Positions 30,835 through 42,500 of a stretch of 64,000 nt of DNA are shown in pieces. The stretch is taken from assembly GCA_030848705.1 (NCBI GenBank), contig CM061245.1, positions 65,250,006 to 65,314,005 of the forward strand. Reading direction: 5' to 3'. The notes below the pieces were generated by a model. It had not been told where the DNA came from. It worked only from the letters and a program-made list of their open reading frames with translations, and made no database searches. The stretch comes from Heracleum sosnowskyi (taxonomy: Eukaryota > Streptophyta > Magnoliopsida > Apiales > Apiaceae). Within the stretch, counting starts at the first letter, position 1. Each line of letters begins with the position of its first letter. A program made the translations under genes and the position numbers.

Positions 30835-32260
30835 TAGAAATGTTTTGAAGAAAGCAAGAAATGAGACAGAGAAAAGTGTAGAATGTATGCAGTGAAAGTG
30901 TTTGAGACAGTGTTTATGAGTAAAAACTTATGAAAAGATGAAGTGTGTAAAAGAATGAACCGTTTATGTGTAGTAAGTTTAAATAATAACAGTGAAAATT
31001 AAAACCCAATCATTTTAATCATTACTACACACAGCAGGCGTCTTTGAAAAATGTGTGAGTGGGACAGATGTCAAACATGTATACGCTGACAGCTGTATGT
31101 AACAACTTCCAATACACACACGCAGTAAAAATAGCCATAATTACCGCTTTTCACACTGTTCAAAAACACTCAACCTCTCTCTCCTCTGTTTAATACAAAT
31201 GTGAACCGTTTGTAATCATACTCTTTCGAATATCTAAACAAATGTCTAATCTCAAAATTATAAAATGTCTGAAACAAAGAAATCATTTTAACCATCAGAG
31301 ATTAAAACAAAATTACCTCGGCGTATTTCACACAATACATCAGTGTTTACCATTTGTCCTTCTTTGTCAATAAACTCTTTTCTCAAACTGTACAGGTGTG
31401 AATAATTGTGTGTGCAATAGCAGAGTTTACCGAAATCAATATTTAGATCATCTCAAAGTGCATAAAATCCACAAACTTAAGCAGTAAAAGCTGGTTGCCT
31501 AAACTCTCATTTAAAACATAAAATCTGATTTTTATATCTAAACTCTGTATTTTGATATCCTTTCATTTGGATATATCTTTTATTTTTCACCCCCTTTATA
31601 TATATATATTTATTTATTTATTTATTTATTTATTTATTTTTTATTTTTTATTTTTTTATTTTTCCAGTAATCAGTGGTTGGCACTAGTCACCAAAAATCA
31701 AAGATTTTAGCCCTTATTTCATACAATAAGTTCCTGGATCTTCCTAGGCACAACATGATCTCAAAGGAATTTGTGCTCTTTTTGGCATCTTTTGATTTGA
31801 GGGTGAAATATTTGCACTTAATAATCAGAGTTTAGATTTTTCATCAGTTAATATAATTAATTTATGAGAGAAAATGCAAACAGCTAATACAGACTCAGTG
31901 TATAGGATTAATAAACTAAGAGATGCTAGAAATATAGAGACAGTATCATGCTGTGTTAACTTACTGCACATATTTGAGATCAGAATCTATACAACTCTTA
32001 AGGATTCATAATTACTTACTGATAATTATGTTCCATACAAATTTCTTCATTGGTCCATATGTTTCAGACAAAATTACAATCAGAGTATAGCATTAGACTG
32101 TAACTATCAGAGTATGACCAACACTTTTATGACTAACAGAGTTTAGCATCAGAGTTTACTTTCAGAGTTTATGGCACTGGTACTCATAACAGTTAATACA
32201 TGCAAGGAATCATGAGCATAAAAATCAAACATGTATAGTTTTTGAGTCTAACCCGTATCT
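30835..32260 (-). promoter_or_regulatory. Long ORF3 leader of element B
   Basis: A 1.4-kb non-coding spacer, compared with about 0.54 kb in A and C. A sense-strand TATTTAA box (30979-30985) lies about 145 bases before the ORF3 ATG. A pyrimidine-rich stretch precedes the ATG. A run of five or more CAGAGTTT/CAGAGTAT words lies at 32080-32170. It also contains the microsatellite at 31597-31663. No ORF. Confidence 0.45.
31597..31663. repeat. TA and ATTT microsatellite
   Basis: (TA)n followed by about nine ATTT units and an interrupted T/A tail. Confidence 0.9.
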
Positions 32261-35200
32261 CTAGTCAAAACCAGAGATCATTCCAAGTTCATTTACCAAT
32301 CTTGTAAAAGTAGCTTCACTCAAAGGTTTGGTGAAGATATCTGCAAGTTGTTGGTCTGTAGACACAAAATGAAGCTCAATATCTCCTTCTTCCACATGTT
32401 CCCTGATAAAATGATACCTTATGCTGATGTGCTTGGTCATGGAGTGCTGTACTGGGTTACCTGTCATAGCAATAGCACTTTGGTTATCACAGTAAATAGG
32501 TATTTTAGAGTACCTTAACCCATAATCCAGCAACTGATTCTTCATCCACAGAATCTGTGCACAACAGCTACCAGCAGCTATATACTCTGCTTCTGCAGTG
32601 GATGTGGAAATTGACTTCTGTTTCTTGCTATACCAAGAAACCAATCTGTCACCTAAGAATTGACAGCTTCCACTTGTACTTTTTCTGTCTATCTTACAGC
32701 CTGCAAAATCTGCATCAGAGTAACCAATTAGCTTAAACTCTGATTCTCTAGGATACCACAAACCCAAGGTTATGGTTCCTTTGAGATATTTGAAAATCCT
32801 TTTTACAGCTGTTAGATGAGGCTCTCTGGGATCTGCTTGAAATCCTGCACAAAGACATGTGGCATACATGATATCAGGTCTACTTACTGTGAGATACAGA
32901 AGAGACCCTATCATGCCTCTATAGGTTGTCATATCCACTGTAGCACCTGTGTCTTTGTCTAGCTTTGTTGCAGTAGCCATGGGAGTTGAAGCAGATGAAC
33001 TATCAAGCATACCAAATTTCTTTAGAAGATTTCTGGTATACTTTGCTTGATTGATAAAAATTCCATCATCTGTTTGCTTGACCTGTAAGCCTAGAAAGTA
33101 ACTAAGCTCTCCCATCATGCTCATTTGGTACCTGGACTGCATAAGCTTTGCAAACTTCTTACAAAGTTTGTCATTAGTAGATCCAAAAATAATATCATCT
33201 ACATAAATTTGAACTAAAAGCAAATCATCACCAGAATTAAAATAAAACAAAGTTTTATCAATTGTACCTCTTGTGAACCCACTTTCTAAAAGAAATTGAG
33301 CAAGAGTTTCATACCATGCTCTTGGTGCTTGCTTTAGTCCATATAGTGCCTTGTCAAGCCTGTAGACATAATCTGGATGCTTGGAATCTACAAATCCTGG
33401 TGGTTGTTCAACAAACACTTCTTCTTCAAGCTTCCCATTGAGAAAAGCACTTTTCACATCCATCTGAAAGACTTTAAATCTCTTGTGTGCAGCATAGGCC
33501 AGAAAAATTCTTATGGCCTCCAATCTTGCAACTGGAGCAAAGGTTTCATCATAGTCAATTCCTTCCTGTTGTGAATAACCTTTAGCCACAAGTCTAGCCT
33601 TGTTTCTTGTAATCACACCTTCACTGTCAGTCTTGTTTCTGAAAACCCACTTTGTACCTACAATTGATCTATTCTTTGGTCTAGGTACAAGTGTCCAGAC
33701 TTCATTTCTTTCAAATTCATTTAACTCTTCTTGCATTGCTGTAATCCAATTAGCATCTTGAAGAGCTTCTTCCACTTTCTTTGGTTCTGTTTGAGACAAG
33801 AAAGCATGATACAGACACTCATTATTTGTTGCACTTCTAGTTTTCACACTAGCATCAGGATCTCCAATTATGAGATCAGGTGTGTGTGCCTGTGTCCACT
33901 TTCTTGCTGTTGGTAAGTGGTTTCTTGCATCATGATTGGATCCTCCCCCTTGATCCATGCTCTCCTGATTCATATGTTGACTTTCTGCAGCATTTGAGGC
34001 TCCCCCTGAATTGGATGACTCAGAGTTTAAACTGTCAGAGTTTGAATCAGTTTCCTCAACTGACTCACTTGTTGTGTCTTGTTGAGCTTCTTCACGCTCC
34101 CCCTCAACTGGTTCTCTTTTTTGTTCAATTTGAGAATTTCCAGTTTCTCCAGTATTTACCAGTAGAGGTTCAGAGTATGCTTCGTCATAGTTTGTCAGAA
34201 CCGCTTCATCAGAGTTTGTCGGTACTGCTTCATCAGAGTTTACATCATCAGAGAATAAACCTTCATTTTCAAAACGCAGTTGATCATATTCATCTAAGTC
34301 ATCAAGTCCAGTTATTTTCTTGTCATCAAATGACACGTGTATGGATTCCATGATCACTTTAGTTCTCAGATTGTAAACTCTGAATGCTTTTGTTGACACT
34401 GGATAGCCAACAAAGATTCCTTCATCAGCTTTTAACTCGAACTTAGTCAACTGTTCAGGATGAGTCTTCAACACAAAGCATTTGCATCCAAATATATGAA
34501 AATATTTCAAATTTGGCTTCTTATTTTTCACCATCTCATATGGTGTTTTCCCATGCTTGTTAATCAGTGTAGCATTTTGAGTAAAACAAGCAGTTTGAAC
34601 AACTTCTGCCCAGAAATAAGTTGGCAATTTTGCTTCGTCAAGCATAGTTTTGGCTGCTTCAATTAAAGTTCTGTTCTTTCTTTCAACTACACCATTTTGC
34701 TGTGGAGTTCCAGGTGCAGAAAATTCTTGTTTCACTCCTCTTTCCTTGCAGAAAGCTTCCACGATTGAGTTTCTGAATTTAGTTCCATTATCACTCCTTA
34801 TAATTTTGACTTTGTGCTGTGATCCTTTGTCCAGTAGATTTACATGATCCATCAGAGTTTGAGCAGTTTCATCCTTCTTTGATAAGAAATACACCCATGT
34901 ATATCTAGTATATTCATCAACAATTACTAGAGCATATTTCTTTCTGCCCATAGACATCACATTCACTGGTCCAAAGAGATCAACATGTAGAAGATGATAA
35001 GGTTCCACTATTGAAGATTCAGATTTGCTCTTGAAAGATGACTTCCTTTGCTTAGCCTTTTGACAAGAATCACATAGGCCATCTAGACTGAGTATTGATT
35101 TTGGAAGTCCCCTTACAAGATCCTTTCTTATTAGCTCATTGATGTTGTTCAAATTGAGATGAGAGAGCTTCTTATGCCAATTCCAACTCTCTTCATTTGA

Positions 35201-35450
35201 CATTCTTGCAGCCAGACACACTGTCTTTCCATCAGAGTTTGTTACCAAACTCGCTTCATAAATGTTGTTGCGCCTGTGTCCAACTAGAACAACTTTTCCA
35301 GTAGATTTACTGATTACTTCACAGTGTTCAGCATGAAAATCTACATGGAAACCTTTGGGCCAGCCTTCTCCTCAAAATCTGATAGCAGGGCTTTATTTCC
35401 AGTCATGTGTCCTGAGCATCCACTGTCCAAGATAAGGGTGCTCTCTTTTA
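32261..35450 (-). pseudogene. pol: Pol of Sirevirus B with internally deleted protease
   Basis: The frame from 35248 down to 32261 (995 aa) covers the pre-integrase HHCC region (WHKKLSHLNL, LCDSCQKAKQ), integrase (HVDLFGPV, RSDNGTKF, GVVERKNRT), RT (GTKWVFRNK, QMDVKSAFLNG, YVDD) and RNase H (YSDADFAG). Upstream at about 35350-35440 the LDSGCSGHMTG protease motif is still readable in another frame. Compared with A, about 45 codons between that motif and the DFHAEHCEV block are missing at about 35343-35349, with loss of frame. The protease is therefore broken, while integrase, RT and RNase H look intact. The linker before RT has NSDEAV-type repeats from the family motif (34150-34260). Confidence 0.88.
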
Positions 35451-35473
35451 TGCCCTGCAATCACAAACAAACA

Positions 35474-37801
35474 CTAAGTGTTAGTTTTAAGGATCCAGAC
35501 TTGCTTGGATCCTTTGTCTTTCTTAACAGTGTTAGCTTTTGCAGCGGAATCACTATCAACAGAGTTTAAACTAACATTGTCAGACTTTAAACTTGCAGAG
35601 TTTGCCCTAACCCACTTCAAGTTGGGTTTTGGCTCATAATAGTTGTGATAAATAGCATGATAACTCTTGCAAGTATAAATGGAATGCCAAGTGCTCCCAC
35701 AGTGTGTGCATAAAGTCTGTGGCCTAACCCTTACATAATCATTCTTTACTCCTGAAGTAGAAGATAAAGAATTAATATCTTTGTTCTTATTGCAAAATCT
35801 AGCAAGATGGTTAGAACTACCACAGTTATAACATGTTTTCCTTGGAGCAGCATCAGTAGGCAAATGATTATTTCTTTTATTTATGCCTATCTTTCCATTC
35901 CTATTCTTCTTGGACCCTTTTGGTTTCATGGCAGACTTTACCTCTTTGAGCTTATGATTGAACTGTTTTCCTGTCATTAAACCAACATTAACCTGTTTTT
36001 CACAGACTTTTACTGGCTTTCTAACAGCTTCTAATTCTATTAGATTTTCTGTTATAATATTTTCCTGTTTTTCACAGGTTTCATCTGATTCCAAATCAGC
36101 TTCTCTTACTACAACAGATTTTAACTTAGTGGACTCTGGAACAAATTTCACAGGTTTAAGTTGTGGTTTAACCTTAACCTTGTCTTTAAACCTAAGTTCA
36201 TCATTTTCATAATAGCCTAAACCTACAGAATCTGTCTGAAACACTTGATGAGTGTCTCTTCCAGAGTTTGTCCAAGTCTTGATTATTTTTCTTTCTTTTT
36301 CTAGATCAGATTCTAGTTGCCTATATCTTTTGAGCAACTCCTGTTCAACATAAACAACATCATCTCTTTCTTTTTGAATCTGCTTCATCTTTTCAAGTTC
36401 TCCTTCAAGAAACTTGTTTCTATCTTTAAGGCTAAGATTCTCAGATTTAATTCTCTCATTCTCTAAAGTCTGATCCCTATAACTAACATGTACGCTTTTC
36501 AGATATACTCTTAATTCAGATATATTATCAGTATCATAAGCATAAGTAGTTAGGGGTACCTTATTTTCAGATGACTCAGTCTCATCTTTGACAGTTGCCA
36601 TAAGAGCATAATTTACTCCATCATCAGAGTCTGAAGTATCTGCCCAGTCTTTGCCTTTAGAGATGAGTGCTTTCTCAGATTTTCCTTTCTTGCACTCTGG
36701 GGCATATTGACCCATCTCCTTACACTTGTAGCACTGGATTTCAGATATATCCTTCTTGCCAGACTTGGTCTCCCTTCCATCAGACTTTCTAAAACTTTTC
36801 CTTTCAGAGTTTGAATCTTTCCTTGTGAATCTCTTTCCTTTCTTGAAGTTCTTGAATCCCATCTTCTTGAAGGTCTTCACCATCAATGCAGCCATTTGCA
36901 TCATCTGTTCTTCATCATCCTCAGAGTCAGAAGCTTCATCATCAGTGTTTGAGCCATCATCAGTGTTTGATGACTCACTGTCAGATTTAATGACTAAAGC
37001 CTTTCCCTTGGCTTTCTTCCTTGATGATTCCTTCTTGATAGGCTTCTCCTCAACTTTGAGAGCAACAGATTTTGTCGTCTTGCTGGATCTCCTGTTTCTT
37101 TGTTCTATTTCCAATTCATGAGTTTTCAGTAACCCATAAATCTCATCAAGTTCAGTTTCAGCAAGTTCGTAATTATCTCTTATAGTTGTTGTCTTCAAAT
37201 CCCATCTTTCAGGTAAAGATAAGAGAAATTTGAGATTTGATTCTTCAAGATCATATTCTTTATCAACTAGAGATAAATCATTCAGCAGTTTACAGAATCT
37301 GTCATATGTCTCAGTCAAGGTTTCATTGGCTCTTGAATCAAAGTGCTCATACTCCTGAGTGAGTATTGTTTTCTTATTCTTCTTTATAGCAGTGGTTCCT
37401 TGACACCTGACTTCCAAAGCATCCCAGATTTCTTTTGCAGTTTTGCAACCAATTACTCTGTTAGACATAACATTATCTAAAGCACTGTGGAGAAGATGTC
37501 TAACCTTTGCATCTTTTGCAATTGATGAGATGTCCTCAGGAGTCATATCTTTCTTTTCCTTTGGAACAGTCTTTTGTTCTTGACCATCAACAACAGGAGA
37601 CAATTTAGTCGGCATATGAGGACCATCATAGATTCTGTCAAGATATTCTGGATCTGTAGCCTCCAGAAACATGGTCATCTTCACCTTCCAAATTGGATAC
37701 TCCACTGGCCTGAGAATTGGAACCCTGATTGTTTCATATCGACTCACAGAATTAGGTTTAACATGTTCAACCTTGGGAGGAGCTTGATTTTCTTCAGACA
37801 T
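35474..37801 (-). CDS. gag: Gag of Sirevirus B, 775 aa
   Basis: The N-terminal Copia gag region has PVEYPIWKVKMTMFLEA and EIWDALEVRCQGT. Three Cys-rich knuckles follow. The first (CYKCKEMGQYAPEC) has Gln where the zinc-binding His should be. The second (CYNCGSSNHLARFC) and third (CTHCGSTWHSIYTC) are complete. A Glu/Lys-rich coiled-coil-like region separates the first from the others. Gag packages the genome. It ends TAG at 35474, followed by pol in a different frame. Several AAACTCTG motif copies lie within and encode NS or NSD peptides. The open frame looks intact, but the His-to-Gln change may impair RNA binding. Confidence 0.9.
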   Translation of the reverse strand: MSEENQAPPKVEHVKPNSVSRYETIRVPILRPVEYPIWKVKMTMFLEATDPEYLDRIYDGPHMPTKLSPVVDGQEQKTVPKEKKDMTPEDISSIAKDAKVRHLLHSALDNVMSNRVIGCKTAKEIWDALEVRCQGTTAIKKNKKTILTQEYEHFDSRANETLTETYDRFCKLLNDLSLVDKEYDLEESNLKFLLSLPERWDLKTTTIRDNYELAETELDEIYGLLKTHELEIEQRNRRSSKTTKSVALKVEEKPIKKESSRKKAKGKALVIKSDSESSNTDDGSNTDDEASDSEDDEEQMMQMAALMVKTFKKMGFKNFKKGKRFTRKDSNSERKSFRKSDGRETKSGKKDISEIQCYKCKEMGQYAPECKKGKSEKALISKGKDWADTSDSDDGVNYALMATVKDETESSENKVPLTTYAYDTDNISELRVYLKSVHVSYRDQTLENERIKSENLSLKDRNKFLEGELEKMKQIQKERDDVVYVEQELLKRYRQLESDLEKERKIIKTWTNSGRDTHQVFQTDSVGLGYYENDELRFKDKVKVKPQLKPVKFVPESTKLKSVVVREADLESDETCEKQENIITENLIELEAVRKPVKVCEKQVNVGLMTGKQFNHKLKEVKSAMKPKGSKKNRNGKIGINKRNNHLPTDAAPRKTCYNCGSSNHLARFCNKNKDINSLSSTSGVKNDYVRVRPQTLCTHCGSTWHSIYTCKSYHAIYHNYYEPKPNLKWVRANSASLKSDNVSLNSVDSDSAAKANTVKKDKGSKQVWILKTNT

Positions 37802-37850
37802 GATTATTACTGTGTTTGAATCGTAAAACTGTATATATTAAACAGCCTAG

Positions 37851-37862
37851 GCTCTGATACCA
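37851..37862 (-). promoter_or_regulatory. Primer binding site of element B (initiator Met tRNA)
   Basis: TGGTATCAGAGC on the sense strand, two bases inside the 5' LTR, as in A and C. Confidence 0.93.
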
Positions 37863-37864
37863 AT

Positions 37865-38380
37865 TGTTAGGCCGAATACACAATATAATCAAGTATGTAT
37901 GAGAATAACAATCAAGAACACAAGTTTGTAAATCAACAAACTGTAGTTATATTAACAGCTTCTCTCTTTATGATGTTAATGAATCACAAAGAGCTTCTAG
38001 GTTACAAGAATAATGTTTTTAATTATCGCATCCCTTCTAGGGATAACCTATCTGTGTTTATATAGTACACAGTTACAATCAATCTCTAATTGATACTCCT
38101 ACAAATTAGCTATACAATTGTAATCAATTAGAATTGCTTCAGTCCTCTGTCCAGTCTCCTTAGCTGTATCAATATATTCTGCTTCTTTCCATCTTCAGAA
38201 TATATTGCTTCTAGAATCTTCATGATATGCACCGACAACTAAATCGACTTTCACCCTGTCAGACTTTAACAAACTCTGACCGGCTTCCATGTAAACTCTG
38301 ATAAGTACTTCAGACTAAACTCTGAACAGTACCTGTTACTTAAACACTGATTAAACAAACATTAGCAATTATATCTAACA
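37865..38380 (-). repeat. 5' LTR of element B
   Basis: 516 bases, differing from the 3' LTR at about four positions by eye (for example GTATGTATG for GTATATATG). A TATATAAA box lies at 38057-38064. Followed by the target duplication GGGTT. Confidence 0.95.
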
Positions 38381-39354
38381 GGGTTGAATACAATTCTAGA
38401 TATTTTTAAACATAAAACAACTTTTAAATAACCTTGACAGAGAAAATAAAAACACAAGCAAATATAAAATTTCAGTTGGATGTTTTGAGGATCCAACTGA
38501 GATGTTTTTATTGTAGGAATAATCTGTGTTACAAACGTAGCACATCTACTCAGTTACAAATGTAGAGTGAGAGTGCTCTTCAAAGAAAGCTAATACAAAA
38601 TTATTCTATCTCACTTCTCATACATAAAATGAACTGCTACACTTGGTTATATATCCCAAGTTTACAATGCTATTTTTGGCTACAGTAAAAAGTACTAAAG
38701 GTAACCGCCAACAGCTTGATTTTCATTCCTTTTGTCCAATGGTCCTTGGAGATCTTGTCTTTTGTCTTTATGCTTATTATGATCCCACTCAAGAACTTAA
38801 TTGGTAATTGGAATGTTTCCTCATTCCCAGTGACCATTTTAATGGCTCCCAATGCAAAGTACACTTCTACATCACCTTTTGATCCGTCAGAAAACTGTCA
38901 CTATCACTTTGTCAACTGTTCAGAAAAGTGATAGTAATCCGTTGATAGTAGTGAGATGTATTCCATTGATAGCTTTATTCTTCAATCCGTTGATGGTACA
39001 TTCTTCAATCCGTTGACAGTGTAATCTCCAATCCGTTGACATGTCTTCACTTAGGCAAAATTACAAGGCACGATATATTTACAATTAACCAACCTATTTT
39101 GCCTATCTAATACTTAGTCAACATGACTTAGAAAACCAATCTAATACCTACAACAATTGTTTATCAACTAGTGAAGTATTGTACAGTGCAATTGCTACAT
39201 TACTCATTCCGTTGATGAGACTCATTCCGTTGATGAGTTACCTGTCAACGGATGCTGCAAAGCATACCATTCCGTTGACAGCTACAAAATTGACTTAACA
39301 CAAAATCTACTAAGTGTTTTTATAATTATCATCAAGAACAACATATTCCTAACC
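38381..39354 (-). repeat. 3' LTR of element C, piece 3
   Basis: Begins GGGTTGAATACAATTC, the continuation of piece 2 after element B, and matches 63961 onward. It contains a TATATAA box (38647-38653) and a set of CCGTTGA motifs (about 38938-39030 and 39208-39285). Without the two insertions and their duplications the LTR is about 1018 bases. It ends CTAACC rather than CTAACA before ATCTCCCCC, so the terminal A has been lost. Confidence 0.92.
38647..38653 (-). promoter_or_regulatory. TATA box of element C 3' LTR
   Basis: TATATAA on the sense strand, same relative place as in element A. Confidence 0.55.
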
Positions 39355-39363
39355 ATCTCCCCC
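39355..39363 (-). promoter_or_regulatory. Polypurine tract of element C
   Basis: GGGGGAGAT on the sense strand directly before the 3' LTR. Confidence 0.85.
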
Positions 39364-39551
39364 AATCTATGACTGATAGAATAACAGCCATAAATCAAGA
39401 GCCTTGATGATAACAAAAACACTTAAACAAATTACAAATTACAAAAGTAGAAATTGTATTGAGCTTCATGATACTTTAAAAATTTATTGAAAGCAAAGTA
39501 GAAGTTCTTACAACACAGGTGCACAGAGTTGCTCCTCTAGCCTGAGCAGAT

Positions 39552-42500
39552 TTACCATCTTTGTCTCTGTGGCCTTGTTTTCTTCCCCTTCTTAGCATTG
39601 TTCTCCTCAATTTGAGCTGGGAGCCTCCTGTAGAAAATCTTCTCTTCTTCATCTTGTTCACCCAACTTGGATTGCATAAATCTCATAGTTTCATTAGATG
39701 CCTTTTCCAATTGGTCATCTATTATGAAGAATCTCCTACAGTTGTCCTTGTCTCTGAATTCCATCATCCAAAAGGGTTGGAGATGAATTTTCTTTTCTGT
39801 TTGAGGGACCTTTAAAACTCTGAGAAGTGTATTAGACTTGTTCCAGCTAGCTTTTATCTGACATATCTTGGAGACAACCTCAGACTTAGCAGTTTTGGTG
39901 AACCCAAAATCTTTCTTTAAGCACTTGAACACCACTAGCAAAGTCTGATACTCCTCTCCTAGAATTCTGTCTAGAGGTCAAATCTGTTCCCTTCCACCCT
40001 TGTAGACAAACACTAATCTCTCTGGTAGTTTATGAGTAGCTCCTATCCCTCTCACTTCCACCAAGTCATCAAGATATAGTTTTAAGTCTGACTCCTCCCT
40101 TATATCTGCAATGTAGATAAAGTCCTCTGGGTTTGTAGGTGGTTTTTCAACCTGTGGCCTTCTCACAAAAACTGGTTTAGCCTTAGTAGCCCTCTGCTTT
40201 AATTTCTTTTGTGATTCCATTTCAACCAGAAATTTGGGAAAATTAGCTTCATCAAACTCAAATGGCTCCTCCTTTGGCTCAATTGGTTGGTCATGAAAAT
40301 TGACTAGATGTTTAGGGTCATAAGCTAATTTTACTCCAATACCTGGATCAGAAAAAGTTGAAGGCACAAGTGTTACAGGTGTATCTATTACAGTTCTTTG
40401 AGAATCATCCTTATCAAAAGCCAAGTTTCTTTTAGCTCTTGTTTTAGGTTGCCTTGTACTTTTTCTTTTTCCTCTTGCTTGCTCAGCTTCAGTTCTAGCT
40501 CTTTCTTCTTGCAATCTTTCTTCTTCATCTAGAGCTTGGGCAACTGCAAGGGCTTGCATGTCTGCCCTAGCTAATTCCTCAGCTTTAGCTTCAGCAAAAT
40601 TTGGGTGACCAGCCCAAACACAGATCTCTTGCCCATTCCTGTAGACTATTGCTCTTTGATTCCTAATATCAGGCTTATTGCTTTCCTTGCATTTTATAAT
40701 AAGTTCACTCAGAACCTTGAGCTCATCTGGAAATGGAGGAAGATAGAAGGTCCTAGCAATATTCTTGCCCTTTGATTTAGTTGAGGATTTTGGAGATAAG
40801 CATCTTGGAAAAGTAGTTGAGTCCACATCTCTAATACATGAAGTTTGTCCCTTTTCTTTCCTTGGACCAGGAATCACTCCATGTAGAAGAGGCTTTAGAT
40901 CATATGAGAATTTAATCTGTGGCTCCAAATCCGTTGACACTAAGACCATATCATTCGTTGATGATGGCTCATCCGTTGACACTATAATTCTGAGATCCGT
41001 TGATGTAGAAGTAGCTTGATCCGTTGATGGATGTTTATTTCTTGCATTTTCAGCTATCTTCTTAGCCCGTGCATCTATATCCTTCATTTGCTCTTTTATC
41101 TGTTCTACAAGATGCAGTCTCAGAGATGCACGTTGAATCAGGTCAATTCCATCCAATTTATCTTTTGTAAACTCCCCTATAGCTAGTGGCTCCTGTGGTA
41201 AAGAAATGGCTGGGACCTAACTTTTGTGAGTTGAATATTAAGCTCCTTTGATTTCTCCCCCTTTTTGTTATCATCAAGAGTGATGAGAGGGAGACCTTGA
41301 GCTGCCACTAGCTGAGTCAATAATTGAGTTTGCATCTCCTATGCTTGCTGCATATGAGTTAATGTGGCTTCCACTTTGTCTACCCTATCAGTAAGGGTTT
41401 TCAAAGTGGTTGCCACCTCATGATCCCTTCTGAAGAATCTGTCCATTTTGGTCACAGTGAGAAGAGGAAGTCTTTCATCAAACCTCCTATCAGTGGAGTC
41501 CCTGAAGCTTGCAATTGTGTCCTTGATTTCCCTGGCCTCAATCCTTGTCTGTAGCATTTGGAGCCTCTGGATCTCTAGAGAGTCCAAAATTGCCTTGTAG
41601 AATTTCTTTTCATTTTGAGGTGCAGACTCATGAGCCAAGTAAGCTTCATTATACTGCCTTGTGATTGCAGTATCCAAACCATGATATCCAAGTGAATCTT
41701 GATAAAGCCATCTGGGCTTAGGAGGCATCACAAATGTCCCAGTCTGTGTAGTAGTAGCCACCCCTTGTAGATCAGCATCAAGACTATCATCATCACTTGC
41801 ATATTCAGCAAACTGATCACTTCCACCAGCTCCTGGAGACAAATTGGCAAGTGCATCCTTGGCACTCATCATGGATGCAGTTGTATGAATTAGATTTAAT
41901 GTCCTTTCTGCCTCCACATTGCCCTGTTGAGCCATGAATTGATATGCTGGCACAGGGTGAGTAAAGGTTTCAGGATCCAGAGAAATGCTATCCAGAGTTT
42001 GTTGATAATGGTCTTGGAAAGACAATTCTCTTTCTCCCTCACTAACCTCCATTAACTCACTTGCAATGGCTGGTTCCTCCCTTATAGCTCCTGTAGTCCC
42101 TTCTCTCTCTCCACTATTTTCTTGCATCATGGGCTCCCCATGGCTCACACCTCTCACACCCTCACCTTCACCTACTAAGGTGGAACTCTCAATCTCTCCT
42201 TTTTCCTGGCTGGAAGAAATAACCAGCCTCTCACTCTCATTCTCTCCTTTTTCCTGGCTGCAAGCCAGCCTCTCAGAATCACTCCCTTTCAATCCTAGAA
42301 GTGTTTCAACTACCACTAGGTCATCTGCACTAGTTGTGTGAACAACTGGATTTTCAATAATTGGTGCAAAATGAGCTATCAACGGAATGGTAGTTTGAAC
42401 TATCAACGGAATGGATTCCGTTGATGGAGAAACACTTGTCAACGGAAGAAATAATTCCGTTGATGAAGTCAATAAAGGAGTTTGAGAAATTGAAATTACA

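Larger units (their letters stand above)
27094..38380 (-). mobile_element. Element B: Sirevirus of a second family, defective
   Basis: An 11.3-kb minus-strand element with 516-base LTRs (27094-27609, 37865-38380), target duplication GGGTT, primer site and polypurine tract. Gene order is gag, pol, ORF3 as in A, but the proteins and LTRs are clearly different and the LTR is half as long. By eye the LTRs differ by about four substitutions. Pol has lost part of the protease, ORF3 has a frameshift, and the first gag zinc knuckle lacks its histidine. It inserted in C's 3' LTR 39 LTR-bases away from A. Confidence 0.95.
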
